Notes under the pieces: generated by a model
What the model was told of the DNA's origin: nothing
The model's database searches: none
What the model saw: only the letters and a program-made list of their open reading frames with translations
Made by a program: the position numbers and the translations under genes
Source: Closterium sp. Naga37s-1
Taxonomy: Eukaryota > Streptophyta > Zygnematophyceae > Desmidiales > Closteriaceae
Reading direction: 5' to 3'
DNA length: 64,000 nucleotides
NCBI GenBank assembly: GCA_947471745.1
Contig: CANJKZ010000922.1
Location: 1,110,501-1,174,500 of the forward strand
Shown here: in pieces, positions 26,401-36,047 of the stretch
Layout: every line of letters starts with the position of its first letter
Numbering within the stretch: position 1 is the stretch's first letter

Positions 26401-28828
26401 TCTTGACCACACAAGCATCTGCGTGGGGGGAGAGGCAGAAACGAAGAGCGGAGAGGAGGGGTGGAGGGGATATGAATTAGGAGCTGTCACAACAGCACAC
26501 AGAGTAGCACACAGAATCACATAGACTAGCACACAGCAGTTTCATCACATACCAGTGCACGTCGTGCCATCCGCCTGCAGCACAAAGTCACTGTCACACA
26601 CAGAGGACACTGCTCTAGTAGCTTCGTCCTTGATGCACCGGCTGTTCACACCACAGCTCTGGATCACACATGTGTCTGGGTGGGGGGAGCGATGGGTGAG
26701 GGGAGTGAGGAGTGGAGGAAATGGCCGAGAATGGTGTTGAAGGGACGTGAAGAAGCAGAGAGTAAGGAAGAGGAGTGTGAGTAGAGATGTGCACACAAGG
26801 AGCATGGGGAGGTTTGAGGGGAACGAGGCCAAGCGAGGGAGGGGTAAGCAGCAACGTTCGAGGGGATGGGGGAGGGAAGGAGGGAGCAAAGGGGGGAGAT
26901 ATAGACTGTGAATAGGGAGCTAGTGGGAGCAAAATTGAAACGAGTAAATGACTGATCCGAAAGATGATGCATACCAGTGCAAGTGCCTTGCACCATTTAG
27001 AAGCCCTTGTTGCAAACACAGGATGCAACGCCTTGAGCATCTTTCACACAAGAAACATCGGCACCACGGTTCTTGATGACGCATGTGTCTGAGAGGAGGC
27101 ATAAAGAGAAGTGATTATATAAGTATGGCACGAAAGCAAAACAGATGAGAATGGGATGGGGGAGGGAGGGAGGGAAGGAGGGAGTGGAGGTTGGGAAGGA
27201 GAGAAGGCGGGAAGGGGATGCAAGAGAGGAGGGAAGGAGAGAGGGAGATGCAATGTGAATAGAGCGCTAGTGAGACTATACAACTCATTTGAAAAAGTCA
27301 ACGCACACACCCTTGCACACGTTGTGTTGCACAGCACAGCACAGCACTGCACACCCTTGAAAGACTTCATGGAGACATGCAATCTACCTTGCTTGTTGGA
27401 CAGCTACAGCAGCACTCACCAGTGCATGTGTAACCGTCGGGCTGCAGAGAAAAGCCAGCATTGCAAATGCAAGACGCCACTCCAGCACTGTCCTTGATGC
27501 ACCTGCCGTTAACGCCACACTTCTTGAGCACACATGTGTCTGGCCGAGTGGAGAGTAGGGGGTAACGAGTGGGGTGAGAGGGAAAAGACTAAGGGAGAGG
27601 CACTTGATTCACAGCAGCACTCACTTGATAAGCAAAAGCAGTGCGAAAATGGTGTGTCTCTATCATCAAGTACTGGCGTGAATCAGCATGGCACTTGCAA
27701 TACTTAGCACGTTGAAGCACAAGACGACACAACCCATGGCATGGCACGTGGCATGGCGCATGGCATAGCTCATGGCATAGCTCATGGCATAGCCCATCCA
27801 TCTCACACAGCATCCACTTACCAGTGCACGTCCTGCCATCTGCCTGCAGTTCAAAGCCAGTGTCACACACACAGGACGCCGCTCCAGTAATTCTTTCCTT
27901 GTTGCACTGGCTGTTCAGACCACACCTCTGGACCTTCCAGGTGGCTGTGTGGGGGAGATCAGCGGGGGAGGGGAATGAGGAGTGGGGAAATGGACGAGTA
28001 TGGTGTGGGAGGGACGTGAACAAGGAGAGACTAATGAATAGAAGTTTGAGTAGAGACATGCACACAAGGAGTGTGAGTAGAGATGTGCAAACGAGGAGTA
28101 TGGGACGTTTTGAGGGGAAAGAGGCAAAGCGGGGGAGGTGTAAGCAGCGTCGTTCAAGGGGAGACAGAGACTAAAGAAGGGAATGGGGGATGGAAGGAGA
28201 GAAGGAGGCAGGGAAGGAGGGAGGAGGGAGGAGGGAGAGAGGGAGATATTGACTGTGAACAGATGGCTAGTTGGAGCGAAGCGACAATGGATCCGCAGCT
28301 TATTGGGAAGGTAATGCGTACCAATGCAAAGGCCTTTCACCATCTGGAAGCCCGTGTTGCACACACTGGATGCAACGCCTTGAGCGTCCTTCACACAAGC
28401 AGCATTGGCACCACAGTTTTTGATGACGCACGTATCTGAAAGGTGGCATGGAGAGAAGTGATTAGAAGAGTATGGCACGAAATAAAAACAGATGAGAATG
28501 GGAGTGGGAAGGATGGAGGAGCGGAGGAGGGAGTGGACGGAGGGAATGAGGCAGGGAGGGGGGATGCAAGAGGGGGAGAGAAGGCTGGAAAGGAGGGAAG
28601 GAGACCGAAACCAGGGTCACACACACAGGACGCCACTCGTGCAGCACAAAACCATCAGCCCCCCACACAATTCTGATATGCCATCAGAGGGTATGGCATG
28701 GCGCATACCGGTGCATGTGATGCCATCAGGCTACAGCACGAAGCCAATGTCACACACACAGGACGCCGCTCTTGCAGCGCTCTTAGCACACTTGCCGTTA
28801 CCACCACACTTCTTGAGCACACACGTGT
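23091..28828 (-). CDS. Second EGF-module gene, - strand (spliced; exons listed separately)
   Basis: Thirteen exons in - strand order: 28709-28828, 28322-28435, 27822-27944, 27420-27539, 26975-27088, 26553-26675, 26302-26418, 26050-26166, 25631-25744, 24662-24775, 24248-24367, 23760-23891, 23091-23219. All are phase 1-1, as in the + strand gene, and would splice as G|A or G|C. EGF-like modules are extracellular, so a secreted or surface product is inferred. Exon 28709 and exon 26975 contain in-frame stops, and others lack cysteines, so the gene is decayed or these exons are skipped. A two-exon block is triplicated. The 5' end is not found: the exons stop 146 bp before a retrotransposon fragment at 28975. 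No terminal exon was identified. Confidence 0.6.
23370..23401 (+). repeat. Poly-A run in intron
   Basis: About 32 A residues on the + strand (poly-T in the transcribed strand of the - gene). It may be a polypyrimidine or retroposon-tail remnant; no element body was recognised. The sequence 23402-23759 is otherwise featureless apart from a triplicated phrase, GGGGTAGGGGGGTT-like, near 23550-23690. Confidence 0.8.
23760..23891 (-). CDS. - strand EGF-like exon 12
   Basis: 132 bp, phase 1-1, acceptor CGCAG and donor G|GTGGGT. It starts A-L-C-G-I-Q-N-C, core MATCWCRSGYVLQSDG. Six cysteines. It has a longer tail (ISNQPAG) after the last cysteine. The first residue is Ala (G|CT) rather than Asp. 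Confidence 0.72.
24248..24367 (-). CDS. - strand EGF-like exon 11
   Basis: 120 bp, phase 1-1, acceptor CCCAG and donor A|GTACGT. It starts D-N-C-A-M-K-T-C, core GAASCVCYNGFVMQPDG; six cysteines. It forms block copy 3 together with exon 10, sharing intron text with the other two blocks. Confidence 0.8.
24662..24775 (-). CDS. - strand EGF-like exon 10
   Basis: 114 bp, phase 1-1, acceptor TTCAG and donor G|GTACGC. It starts D-T-C-V-I-K-N-C, core VASCVCNTGFQMVND. All six cysteines are present, with an extra seventh (DAQCVA, where relatives have DAQGVA). Confidence 0.8.
24840..25470 (+). repeat. Purine-rich minisatellite field (GGGAGGGA-based)
   Basis: Successive sub-arrays: GGGAGGGAGCGA types to 25010, GGTAGCAACAGA (12 bp, about five copies) at 25045-25110, then GAGGGAGGGAAG (12 bp) from 25145, degrading towards 25450. 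It is intronic in the - gene and pyrimidine-rich in sense orientation. Open frames here are artefacts. Confidence 0.92.
25631..25744 (-). CDS. - strand EGF-like exon 9 (degenerate)
   Basis: 114 bp, phase 1-1, acceptor TTGAG and donor G|GTACGC. Paralogue of exons 2, 5 and 10, but the second cysteine is Gly (KNGGAN) and the fourth is Ser (ASSVC). The disulfide pattern is broken, so this module is probably decaying. Confidence 0.6.
25745..26049 (-). other. Intron with short tandem phrases
   Basis: Near 25940-25990 GGCACGACACATGGCACGACACATGG-type repetition occurs; a related phrase, GGCATAGCTCAT, occurs at 27730-27795. No exon is seen. Confidence 0.5.
26050..26166 (-). CDS. - strand EGF-like exon 8
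   Basis: 117 bp, phase 1-1, acceptor CGTAG and donor G|GTATGT. It starts D-A-C-V-V-K-N-C and has GQCFRGSNGAFCDYNSGY. The fifth cysteine is Tyr here (CDY against CDC in exon 7). Tandem duplicate of exon 7 with 252-bp spacing. Confidence 0.72.
26302..26418 (-). CDS. - strand EGF-like exon 7
   Basis: 117 bp, phase 1-1, acceptor CGCAG and donor G|GTATGT. It starts D-A-C-V-V-K-N-C, core GAFCDCNTGYVLQPDG; six cysteines intact. Exon plus intron flank is duplicated as exon 8. Confidence 0.8.
26553..26675 (-). CDS. - strand EGF-like exon 6 (one cysteine lost)
   Basis: 123 bp, phase 1-1, acceptor CCCAG and donor G|GTATGT. It starts D-T-C-V-I-Q-S-C; the fourth cysteine is Ser (VSSVCDSDF). Second exon of block copy 2, paralogous to exons 3 and 11. 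Confidence 0.68.
26975..27088 (-). pseudogene. - strand EGF-like exon 5 with in-frame stop
   Basis: 114 bp with intact splice signals (CTCAG and G|GTATGC), but the second cysteine is Arg (KNRGAD) and a TAA replaces the CAG codon of the GFQMV motif. The exon can only be skipped or end translation. First exon of block copy 2. Confidence 0.75.
27420..27539 (-). CDS. - strand EGF-like exon 4
   Basis: 120 bp, phase 1-1, acceptor GCCAG and donor G|GTGAGT. It starts D-T-C-V-L-K-K-C, core GVASCICNAGFSLQPDG; six cysteines at standard spacing. Close to + strand exon 2 in style. Confidence 0.83.
27822..27944 (-). CDS. - strand EGF-like exon 3 (first cysteine lost)
   Basis: 123 bp, phase 1-1, acceptor CACAG and donor G|GTAAGT. 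The start reads Ala-Thr-Trp where relatives have Asp-Thr-Cys, so the first disulfide is missing. Core is GAASCVCDTGFELQADG. Second exon of block copy 1. Confidence 0.7.
28322..28435 (-). CDS. - strand EGF-like exon 2
   Basis: 114 bp, phase 1-1, acceptor TTCAG and donor G|GTACGC. It starts D-T-C-V-I-K-N-C; the fourth cysteine is Ser (ASSVCNTGF). First exon of block copy 1. Confidence 0.7.
28436..28708 (-). pseudogene. Intron with a fragment of an EGF exon
   Basis: At about 28612-28655 the - strand reads GGCGTCCTGTGTGTGTGACC followed by CTGGTTTCGGTC, the centre of an EGF exon without ends or splice sites. It is a remnant of a lost exon. Confidence 0.55.
28709..28828 (-). pseudogene. - strand EGF-like exon 1 with in-frame stop
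   Basis: 120 bp with intact splice sites (GGCAG and G|GTATGC) and six cysteines. It starts D-T-C-V-L-K-K-C. The usual CTG CAG (Leu-Gln) is CTG TAG, a stop after GFVL. A single C-to-T change explains it. Confidence 0.75.
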
Positions 28829-28974
28829 CTGCCAAGGGAAGGGAATAAGGCATAGTGAGTGGAGAGGGTAAGCCATAGTGGGTGAAGGAACAAACAGGGA
28901 GCTTATTCATGCATGTATGAGTGTAAAGGGTGGAAAGTCGGAGAGTTGTGAGTGGCAAGGGCATTCTTGAGTCA

Positions 28975-29444
28975 GCTGCTGCCCGCCGTTGCCATCCTCG
29001 CATAGGTGTCTTTGATCTTGTCAAGGACCGGCTTCACAGCATCGCCCGGTCGCATGGAGAGGGCAGCCAATACCTTCTCCAACACAATCACCATCAGCAG
29101 CGTGTTGGGCTAAATCACATCGCGCAGTAGCTTCCACGCCTTCAGTCCGGAGTCGTCAAGCTCCACTAAGTCTTTGATGTGCCGGAACATATCGTTGTTG
29201 ACCGATTGGAGGATGAGGTCGTACAGCACCGCGCTCTTCTCAATCCATCGATCGCGGGCATCTCCTTCCTCCGCCATCTTCTCTTCCCCCATTGCAATTT
29301 TCAGCAGCTTGTAGCGCTTGAAAGCGCTCCTCATCCGCCCGCTCCATTCCTCATAATTGGAGCCATCCAAAGCTTGGATCTTGGATGGTGGATGTTCACT
29401 CCTCTTCCCAGCTGCATCTCCACTCCCTTGATTCATCTCCTCTG
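28975..29444 (-). pseudogene. Copia family 2 gag fragment
   Basis: The - strand begins with ATG just after 29440 (MNQGSGDAAGKRS) and carries Copia Gag features (LDGSNYEEWSGRMRSAFKRY). An in-frame TAG follows RDVI, after which the frame continues to KDTYARMATAG and stops. DTYARMA and the DNA around CATCCTCGCATAGGTGT match element C at 59737-59755, so this is the N-terminal Gag of family 2. It ends abruptly at both sides. Confidence 0.8.
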
Positions 29445-30414
29445 TGCGGAGATTCACTCTACAACGGTAGTGAGCTAGACTACGGGGGTTGGCACGAACT
29501 ACTTGGAGTGATCGAAGCTTTGCCTAGTTCCTTAGTGCTTGCACAGTCACGGGAGAAATTGGCAAGAGTTTTCACTAGCAAAGTTTGAATTCCACAATTG
29601 TTGAACAAGCAATGACAACAATGAATACATCAGGCACCTAGCAATCATGCAGCTAGCTTGGTCGACAGACAACACAACATGGTCGACCGCCTAGCATGGT
29701 CGACCGCCTGCCAGTGTTGCGTAGAGGAGCAGCGCCAGCACTACAGAAAGGCGACCTGCCAACACAGCAGGTCGACGGTGTGCCAACGCTGCAGCAGAGT
29801 GACTGTCCAGTGTTGCCCCGTAGAAGTCAGCAGTGCGCACGCTCGTAGATGCGCGCAGACGATTGGCCCGACTTGCACCGTTGTGCATTCGTCGGCTGTT
29901 GTCTGCGCCTGACAAGCCACATCGACTTCGGGATACCGACCCGAAGTCGCCTTCGCCATTGCGACCTTGACGACGATTGCGTGCCTCCGCAGAGCTCGCC
30001 GAGCAGGTTACCCGGTCGACCTGGACAGCCCCAAGTGCCTCTGGTCGACCACCGGGTCCCTCTGGTCGATCACAGCTCCTGTCGAGCTACCCCTTGGTCG
30101 ACGGACCCCTTTCGTCGACCAAAACTGTCAACTGTTGTCGACAAGCTCCCCTCGTCGACCGCTGCTCACTTCTCAAGTCGACCTCCCGGTCGAACAGCCC
30201 CTCCTGGTCGACGGCCCACCCGTCGCCCAAACCAGTCAGTTGCAGCTGTCGAGCTCCCTAGTCGACAGCAAAACCACAGCGGTCCCCTGCAGCTCGACGA
30301 AGCCGGTCAAGCAGCTCTTCCAGTGTAGACGGTCGGCTGCTACTCCCGTACATCCGACCAAGTCGTCGGCGTTGCCCAAGCGAGGGCGGGGCCAACACTT
30401 CACTCCCGTTAACA
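29445..30414 (-). repeat. 3' LTR of element E
   Basis: In - orientation it starts TGTTAACGGGAGTG and ends TCTCCGCA. It is dense in GTCGAC palindromes. It lies directly against the family 2 gag fragment at 29444. Confidence 0.88.
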
Positions 30415-30543
30415 CTCCCTTGCCGCGCTCACGCTTGGGCGCCCAGCCCACACGGCAGCACACTACGGAGAAAGCTCGTCCTTGGCGTGCACCCCTCACA
30501 TATCACACCGTCACCGCACCAGCCGTGCAAAAGGGCACGGCAC

Positions 30544-31700
30544 CTACCGCTGCACATTATCGTCGCCATCGCCGACGTCGACCAGACGAACTTGGCCGAT
30601 GGCGACAGAGCACCGGTTGAAAGCCGGAAAATGCAGCGCCTTCGTCAGGAAGTCTGCCGACTGCTTGGTAGTCGGGATGTACTTCAGTACGAACATCCCG
30701 CGCATCACCATGTGCTGCAGCCAGGCATGGCGTCGCTCCATGTGCTTGAGGTTGCCCGTCAGCCCCAAGCCAGCGTCGACAGTAATTGCCGACTTGTTGT
30801 CGACGCGAAGGATGGTCGGCTTCCCAGTGTCAAGCAGCTTGAATTCCGCAAGAAGGAAACGAAGTCGGCGTCCCTCCTTGCCTGCATTCGTGGCCGCAAC
30901 GTACTCCGACTCTGTCGACGACAATGTCGCGCACTTGATGCACGAGCTTGACCATGAGACGGCGGCCCCTCCGTAGACGAACACGTAGCCGCTCGTGCTC
31001 GTCCGCTTTTGCTTGTTGCCCGCGTCGTCGGCGTCCACGTAGCCGATCAGCTCCAGCGACTCTGGTCCACCGCCGAACTCCAAGGCGGTGTCGCGGGTGT
31101 CAGCAAGGTAGGCGAGGCAGCGGTCGACCTCACGCCAATGCTGGTCGCTCCTCATCGTGAGGCCGCTCCCCAACTTGCTGCAGGCGAACGCGATGTCCGG
31201 CCTCGTCGTCGTTGCCGCGAACTGCAGCGAGCCAACCTTTTGCCGGTACTCCTCCTCCTCGCGCTCCTGCGCCTCCTCGTCGTCGAATGTTAGCTCGGCG
31301 TAGGCATCGACCGAGACCGGCGTCTTCGGGACTTGACCGCCCTGCTCCTCGTCGATGAAGCGCCTGCGCAGCTTGTCGGCGTAGCTCTGCTGGTGAAGCC
31401 ATAGCTTCTTCGCTGGCTTGTCGCGCACGATCTCCAGCCCGAGGTACTTGACGACCGGCAAAATCTCGCGTAGCTCGAAGGCAGCCTCCAGCAGCTCCTT
31501 TAGCTCCTTCAGCATCGCGGGGCTGCTGCTGGCGGCGAGCAGGTCGTCGACGTAGACCAGCACCCAGCAGGTCACTCCAATGTCGCCGGCCTTGTAGTAG
31601 AGCGCCTCATCGACCTGGCTCTTCTTCCAGCCAGCGCCTAGCAGCACACCGTCGAGTGCCCTGTACCACAGCAGCGGCGATTGCTTTAGCCCGGATGCCC
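30544..31700 (-). pseudogene. Element E: C-terminal reverse transcriptase and RNase H
   Basis: The open frame starts in the RT palm at GLKQSPLLWYRALDG, carries the catalytic YVDDLLAA, and continues through KYLGLEIV, RPDIAFACSKLGSGL, RNase H (GYVDADDAGN, SSTESEYVAA) and the conserved end SADFLTKAL. Everything from Gag to mid-RT is deleted; the frame is clean after the junction near 31700. The same region of element F is about 85% identical by eye but has stops. Confidence 0.88.
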
Positions 31701-31892
31701 AACTCGGCGATCGCCAAGGGGATCGTCCCGTACTCACCATCCGCATGGCGTTTCCTCGCATCAGCCAAACGTGCCTCCAAGGTGTCCATCCGTGTGGCGT
31801 TTCCTTGCATCAGCCTTGCAAAAGTTAGTAGGTGCAAAAGTTGGCTCCTATCTGAAGGTAACCCTACGTGGCCGTCCACGCTCACCCCACCA
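31701..31892 (-). pseudogene. Element E leader and gag remnant
   Basis: Just inside the 5' LTR the - strand has an open stretch with DRSQLLHLLTFARLMQGN and LEARLADARKRHAD, plausibly Gag, that runs into the RT segment in a different frame. No ATG was found at its start, and no tRNA-iMet type primer site is present. Confidence 0.5.
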
Positions 31893-33042
31893 TGCGGAGA
31901 GTCACTCTACAATAGTTGTGAGCTAGACAACGGGGGGTTGGCAAGAACTCTAGGAGTGATCGTAGCTTTGCGTAGTTCCTTAGCACTTGCTAATTCACGG
32001 GAGAAATCGGCAAGAGTTTCCACTAGCAAAGTTGGAATTCCAGAATGATTGAACAAGCAAGGACAACAATGACTACATCATGCACCTAGCAACGCTGCAG
32101 CTAGCCTGGTCGACCGCCAGCACAGCTTGGTCAACCGCCTTCCAGCGTTGCGCAGAGGAGCCGCGCCAGCACTGAAGAAACATGACCTGCCAACACAGTA
32201 GGTCGACGGCGTGCCAATGCTGCAGCAGAGCAGCTGTTCCGCGTTGCACCCGTAGATGGCAGCAGTGCGCATGCTTGCAGGTGCGCACAGACGATTGGCC
32301 CGACTTGCACCGTTGTGCATCCGTCGGCCTTGGTCTGTGCCTGACGAGCCAAATCGACTTCGAGATACCAGCCCGAAGTCGCCTTTGTCGACGACGTTTG
32401 CGTGCCTCCGCAGAACTCGCCGAGCAGGTTACCTGGTCGACCTGGTTGACCACCCAGTGTGCGCCCTAGTCAACGACCTCCCTCGTTGACCACTACGTCC
32501 GTAGAAGAACGCCTTGGTCGACGGACCCCTCCGTCGACCAAAACTGTCAGATGCTGACGCTGAGTTCCCCTCGTTGACTGCCGCTCATGTCCTACGCAGG
32601 TCGACAGATTGCTCTGTCAACCTCCCTATTGAACTACATTGGTCGACAGCCCCGTCGACCAGCACGATCAGCTGCACGTGTCGAGCTCCAGTCCTCGACA
32701 GCTGTCCGTCGGTCACCCACAGCCTGTCGAACTGCCACTCCTGGTCGACGGCCCGTCCGTTGACCAGCCCAATCAGCTACAGCTGTCGAGCTCCCCTGGT
32801 CGACGGCTTTAGCCCTGCGACACTCCTGTGCAGGTCGACGACCACCACGTCGATGTGCCCTGCAGAAGAAGGTCGTCAAGCTCTTGTGGTTGACGGCAAC
32901 ACCGCAGCGTTCCCCTGTAGCTCGACGAAGCCCGTCGAGTAGCTCCCTCACTGCGTACGGTCGGCTGCTTCTCCTGTACATCCGACCAGGATATCGGCGT
33001 CGCCCAAGCGAGGGCAGGGCCAACACTCCATTCCAGTTAACA
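31893..33042 (-). repeat. 5' LTR of element E
   Basis: In - orientation it starts TGTTAACTGGAATGG and ends ACTCTCCGCA. About 180 bp longer than its partner. Many GTCGACC and GGTCGAC motifs, including imperfect GTTGACC and GTCAACC decay forms. Confidence 0.87.
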
Positions 33043-33222
33043 CGTGTACCGTCGCAAGTCCCAGAAGAAAGCTTGCCGCCCTCTCTCACAACCATTGCTT
33101 GAGAGGGTCCAGCTACGCCACCCCCTTCCCCTGGTTCTGAATTGCCATGCAGTTAATCCTAAATTTGAGGTGAATAACCCCCAGGTCCCCTCCTTCCTTT
33201 CCCAGTAGGACAACTCAAAGCT
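33043..33222. other. Spacer between element E and the LINE
   Basis: Mixed sequence with no recognised feature; possibly the LINE 3' end. Confidence 0.4.
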
Positions 33223-35501
33223 CTAGTGTATGAATCGTCTTTCAATCGTCACCTTGCCACCCAAGATAAAGTTATGATACCGTTTTTTCATCTTCATCCA
33301 GATTTTGTGTGGCGGCGGGTAAATCTGTGCTTGGAAGAGCAAGATTGGCATAGTGAAGTAGTTGATGACCGTCGCTTTCGCTGAGGTCATCAAGTATTTC
33401 GTCTCCCACACACTCAGCATCGCACTTATTTGTTCAAAGGCTTTGTCCCTGGAGGGGCCATGTGCTCCACCTTACGTGATCCACACGAGTAGGTGCTCTG
33501 GTGTGTCTTTCTTGGCCCACGCAAAAGGTGAGTCTGTCGGCTGCACTTTCCTCCTATTTTTCCCGAGTGGCATTAATGTAGTCTTCCCGTGATCTATCCG
33601 TAGTCCCGATTGACTTGCAAACTCCTCAAGCACGTTTTTTGTTGATTTCGCTTGTTCTTTCCCTTTAGGACGAGCGTCATGTCATCCTCGCAATCGATGT
33701 ATGACAGCGCACCCACCCCACACTTGCTGATACCCAGCTTCCTCCGTTCCACATCCTGGTACAGCGGCTTGACTATGCAGAGGAACAGATACAGGGCGAA
33801 TGGACACCCCTGCCGGACCCCTTCGCACATCTCCACCTTGTCTCCTGTCTAGCCATTGATCAGGAGCTTAGTGGCCACTCCCTCATAAAGCCCCTTCACC
33901 CATGCCATGATTTTTTTTAGAAACCCTATTTTTTCCAGTGTTCTGAATAGTTAACCGCACGACACCGAATCGTATGCATTCTGAAAGTCGACCAGAAGCT
34001 ACAGGCAGTAATCGTCTCCCTCCGCCGCCACGCCTTTTACGTCCGTCACCAACGAGACAGCATCCGACAAACTTCTTCCCGGCATGAATCTGAACTGCTT
34101 CGCCGAGATAACCCGAGGTAGGACTGGTTTGATCCTGTTTGCTGAGACCTTCGCCAATAGTTTGTAGATCACACTTAACAGAGTGTTGACCAATAATTCC
34201 CCAACTGCTCTTTGTCCCCTTTCTTGTGCAGAAGAATTGTCACCGCAGTGGTGAAGGAGGATGGGAGTGAAGCCGTACCCCCGAAGTCACTGACCAGCTT
34301 CATCATCTTGGGACCAACAAAATCCCATTTGTTCTTGTAAAACTCCTTAGGCAGGCCATCCTGCCCTGACGACTTCCCAGCTAGCAACCCTTTCAGTGCA
34401 GCCTTGACTTCGTGCTCCGACCAGCCTTTCTCCAACTGTAGCCAACCCGCTTCCTGCAAACACCTATCATCCTCGACCGCCCAGAAGGTGCTTCTCGCCG
34501 CACTCCCCCTGTCAGCATATGCTTCCCTGAAGTGTTTTGGCGCTCCTGTAAGGACTTCTTCTGCCCCCCGATTGCGATCCTTGTAGAACAACTCTTGTAT
34601 CACTGTTTCTTCTTTCCTTGTTTTCACCAACCCCGCCAAGAACCCTGCCGGCGCCTCCCCGGCCATCTCCGCTTTCATGCTTGCCATAACTTGGAGCCTC
34701 TCCTTGTACCTTACCTGGTAAGCCTTCAAAGATGCCTCGTGCTCAACCAGCTCCTCAAACATTGAATGGGATGTTGGATCCGCCATCTGTCTCCCTTTGA
34801 GCACTCCACCTTCCTTTCCAGGTGCTCCATGGTAGCCTTCACCCGCTTCCGCTCCTCTGCAATGTGTGCACTCATGTCTGCCTTAAGATGCGACAACAAT
34901 TGTTCAAGGCCCTGCTCGCCCACCCAGCACTTGCGTGATGATATTCTAGGCCCTTCCCCACTCACATGTGCTGCCTGAAGCCTCCACAGCCTCGAATCCA
35001 TGTCCCTTGATGTCGTCCGGACTGTAGCTGTTGCTGCGAACCAGTGATCGGTGAGACCATAAGGGACCATCTTGTGAACTTGTGCCATTGGAAGGTCACA
35101 CTCAATAGCCTTCCTGACTCATGCCATGTTATGTCTGTAAACCGCATTTTCGACAGGAAACCAAGCACAGCTACCCTGCTTGCTTTCTATACCGGCGACA
35201 CCACCACAGACGCCTCTCCTTTCAAATGCGTCCAGAATTTGTAATATGCTGGTAACCGAGTATCTGACAAGACTACTATGTTTGCCACCCTTTTTAGCCA
35301 GTGCTTGCACTTCTTTTGCTTTCCGCTACTGTCGAGCTTGTTGATGTTGAGCTCAAGGAAGGTAAGCTTGTCTTGTCTATTCATTTGGCCACCTGCAAAG
35401 CCCCACAGCATCCACGGGCATGAATCCTTTACTGAAGCGACACAACCTGCTACAAGAAGTGACAGCATGACCCCGATTACTATTCCTACCACTATGATCA
35501 C
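33223..35501 (-). pseudogene. LINE (non-LTR) retrotransposon remnant, endonuclease and RT
   Basis: Broken pieces in three frames follow the L1 order on the - strand. Endonuclease start: LTFLELNINKLDSSGKQKK and VVLSDTRL (35390-35260). Mid endonuclease to linker: 35168-34726. RT: GQDGLPKEFYKNKWDFVGP, then TTAVTILLHKKGD (34400-34210), IYKLLAKVSANRIKPVLP and FMPGRSLSDAV (34170-34050), DFQNAYDSV (about 33985), and EGVRQGCPF with a palm motif changed to YIDCEDD (33815-33690). At least four frameshifts or stops separate them. It is not functional. The 3' end and poly-A tail were not found. Confidence 0.82.
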
Positions 35502-35812
35502 TCCTACTAATGCTCCAATACGTAAGCTGCCATTGACACTGTATTTTCATCCTACTTCTCCTGATTTTTTGCTAAGTCCTTGAAAGCCCCAATGTTCTGT
35601 GCACCTTTGCTGATGCGTATCATAGATCCTTGCTTGCGCAGGCCTCCCTTGTGTCTCGCCGATGCGTTGTGAGCAACAATCTGCTCGAAATGGCTTCCAT
35701 GTGCCATCTCGCATGAAGCCTGAACACAAACCATGGAGGTAGTGGAGGTAAGAATGATAGCCAGATCTTTCATCACCCTCTTCAGAAGCTTCGACGCTTT
35801 CAGGGATGCCGT
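35502..35812 (-). other. Unassigned segment upstream of the LINE
   Basis: A - strand frame (35552-35776) encodes a basic peptide with SARHKGGLRKQGS and ends in AKNQEK. It may be the remnant of a LINE ORF1, but no motif supports this. Confidence 0.3.
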
Positions 35813-36047
35813 TGTTAACGGGAGTGGAGTGTTGGCCCCGCCCTTGCTTGGGCAACGCTGACGACTTGGTCAGATGTACGGGAGAAGCAGCCGACCGTTC
35901 GCAGTGAAGGAGCTGCTCGATGGGCTTCGTCGAGCTGCAGGGATCACTGTGGTGTTACCGTCGACCAGGAGTGCTCAACGGCCTTCTTCTGCGGGGCAGG
36001 CCGACGAGGTGGCTGTTGACCTGCACAGGACTGTCATGGGGCTGGAG

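Larger units (their letters stand above)
29445..33042 (-). mobile_element. Copia element E (family 3), internally deleted
   Basis: Two LTRs (29445-30414 and 31893-33042) with TG...CA ends enclose only about 1.5 kb: a short leader/gag remnant and the end of pol. The LTRs differ in length (970 and 1150 bp) and in many bases, so the insertion is old. Flanks CTCTG and CGTGT do not match, so target duplication is lost or the copy is recombined. It cannot be autonomous. Confidence 0.88.
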
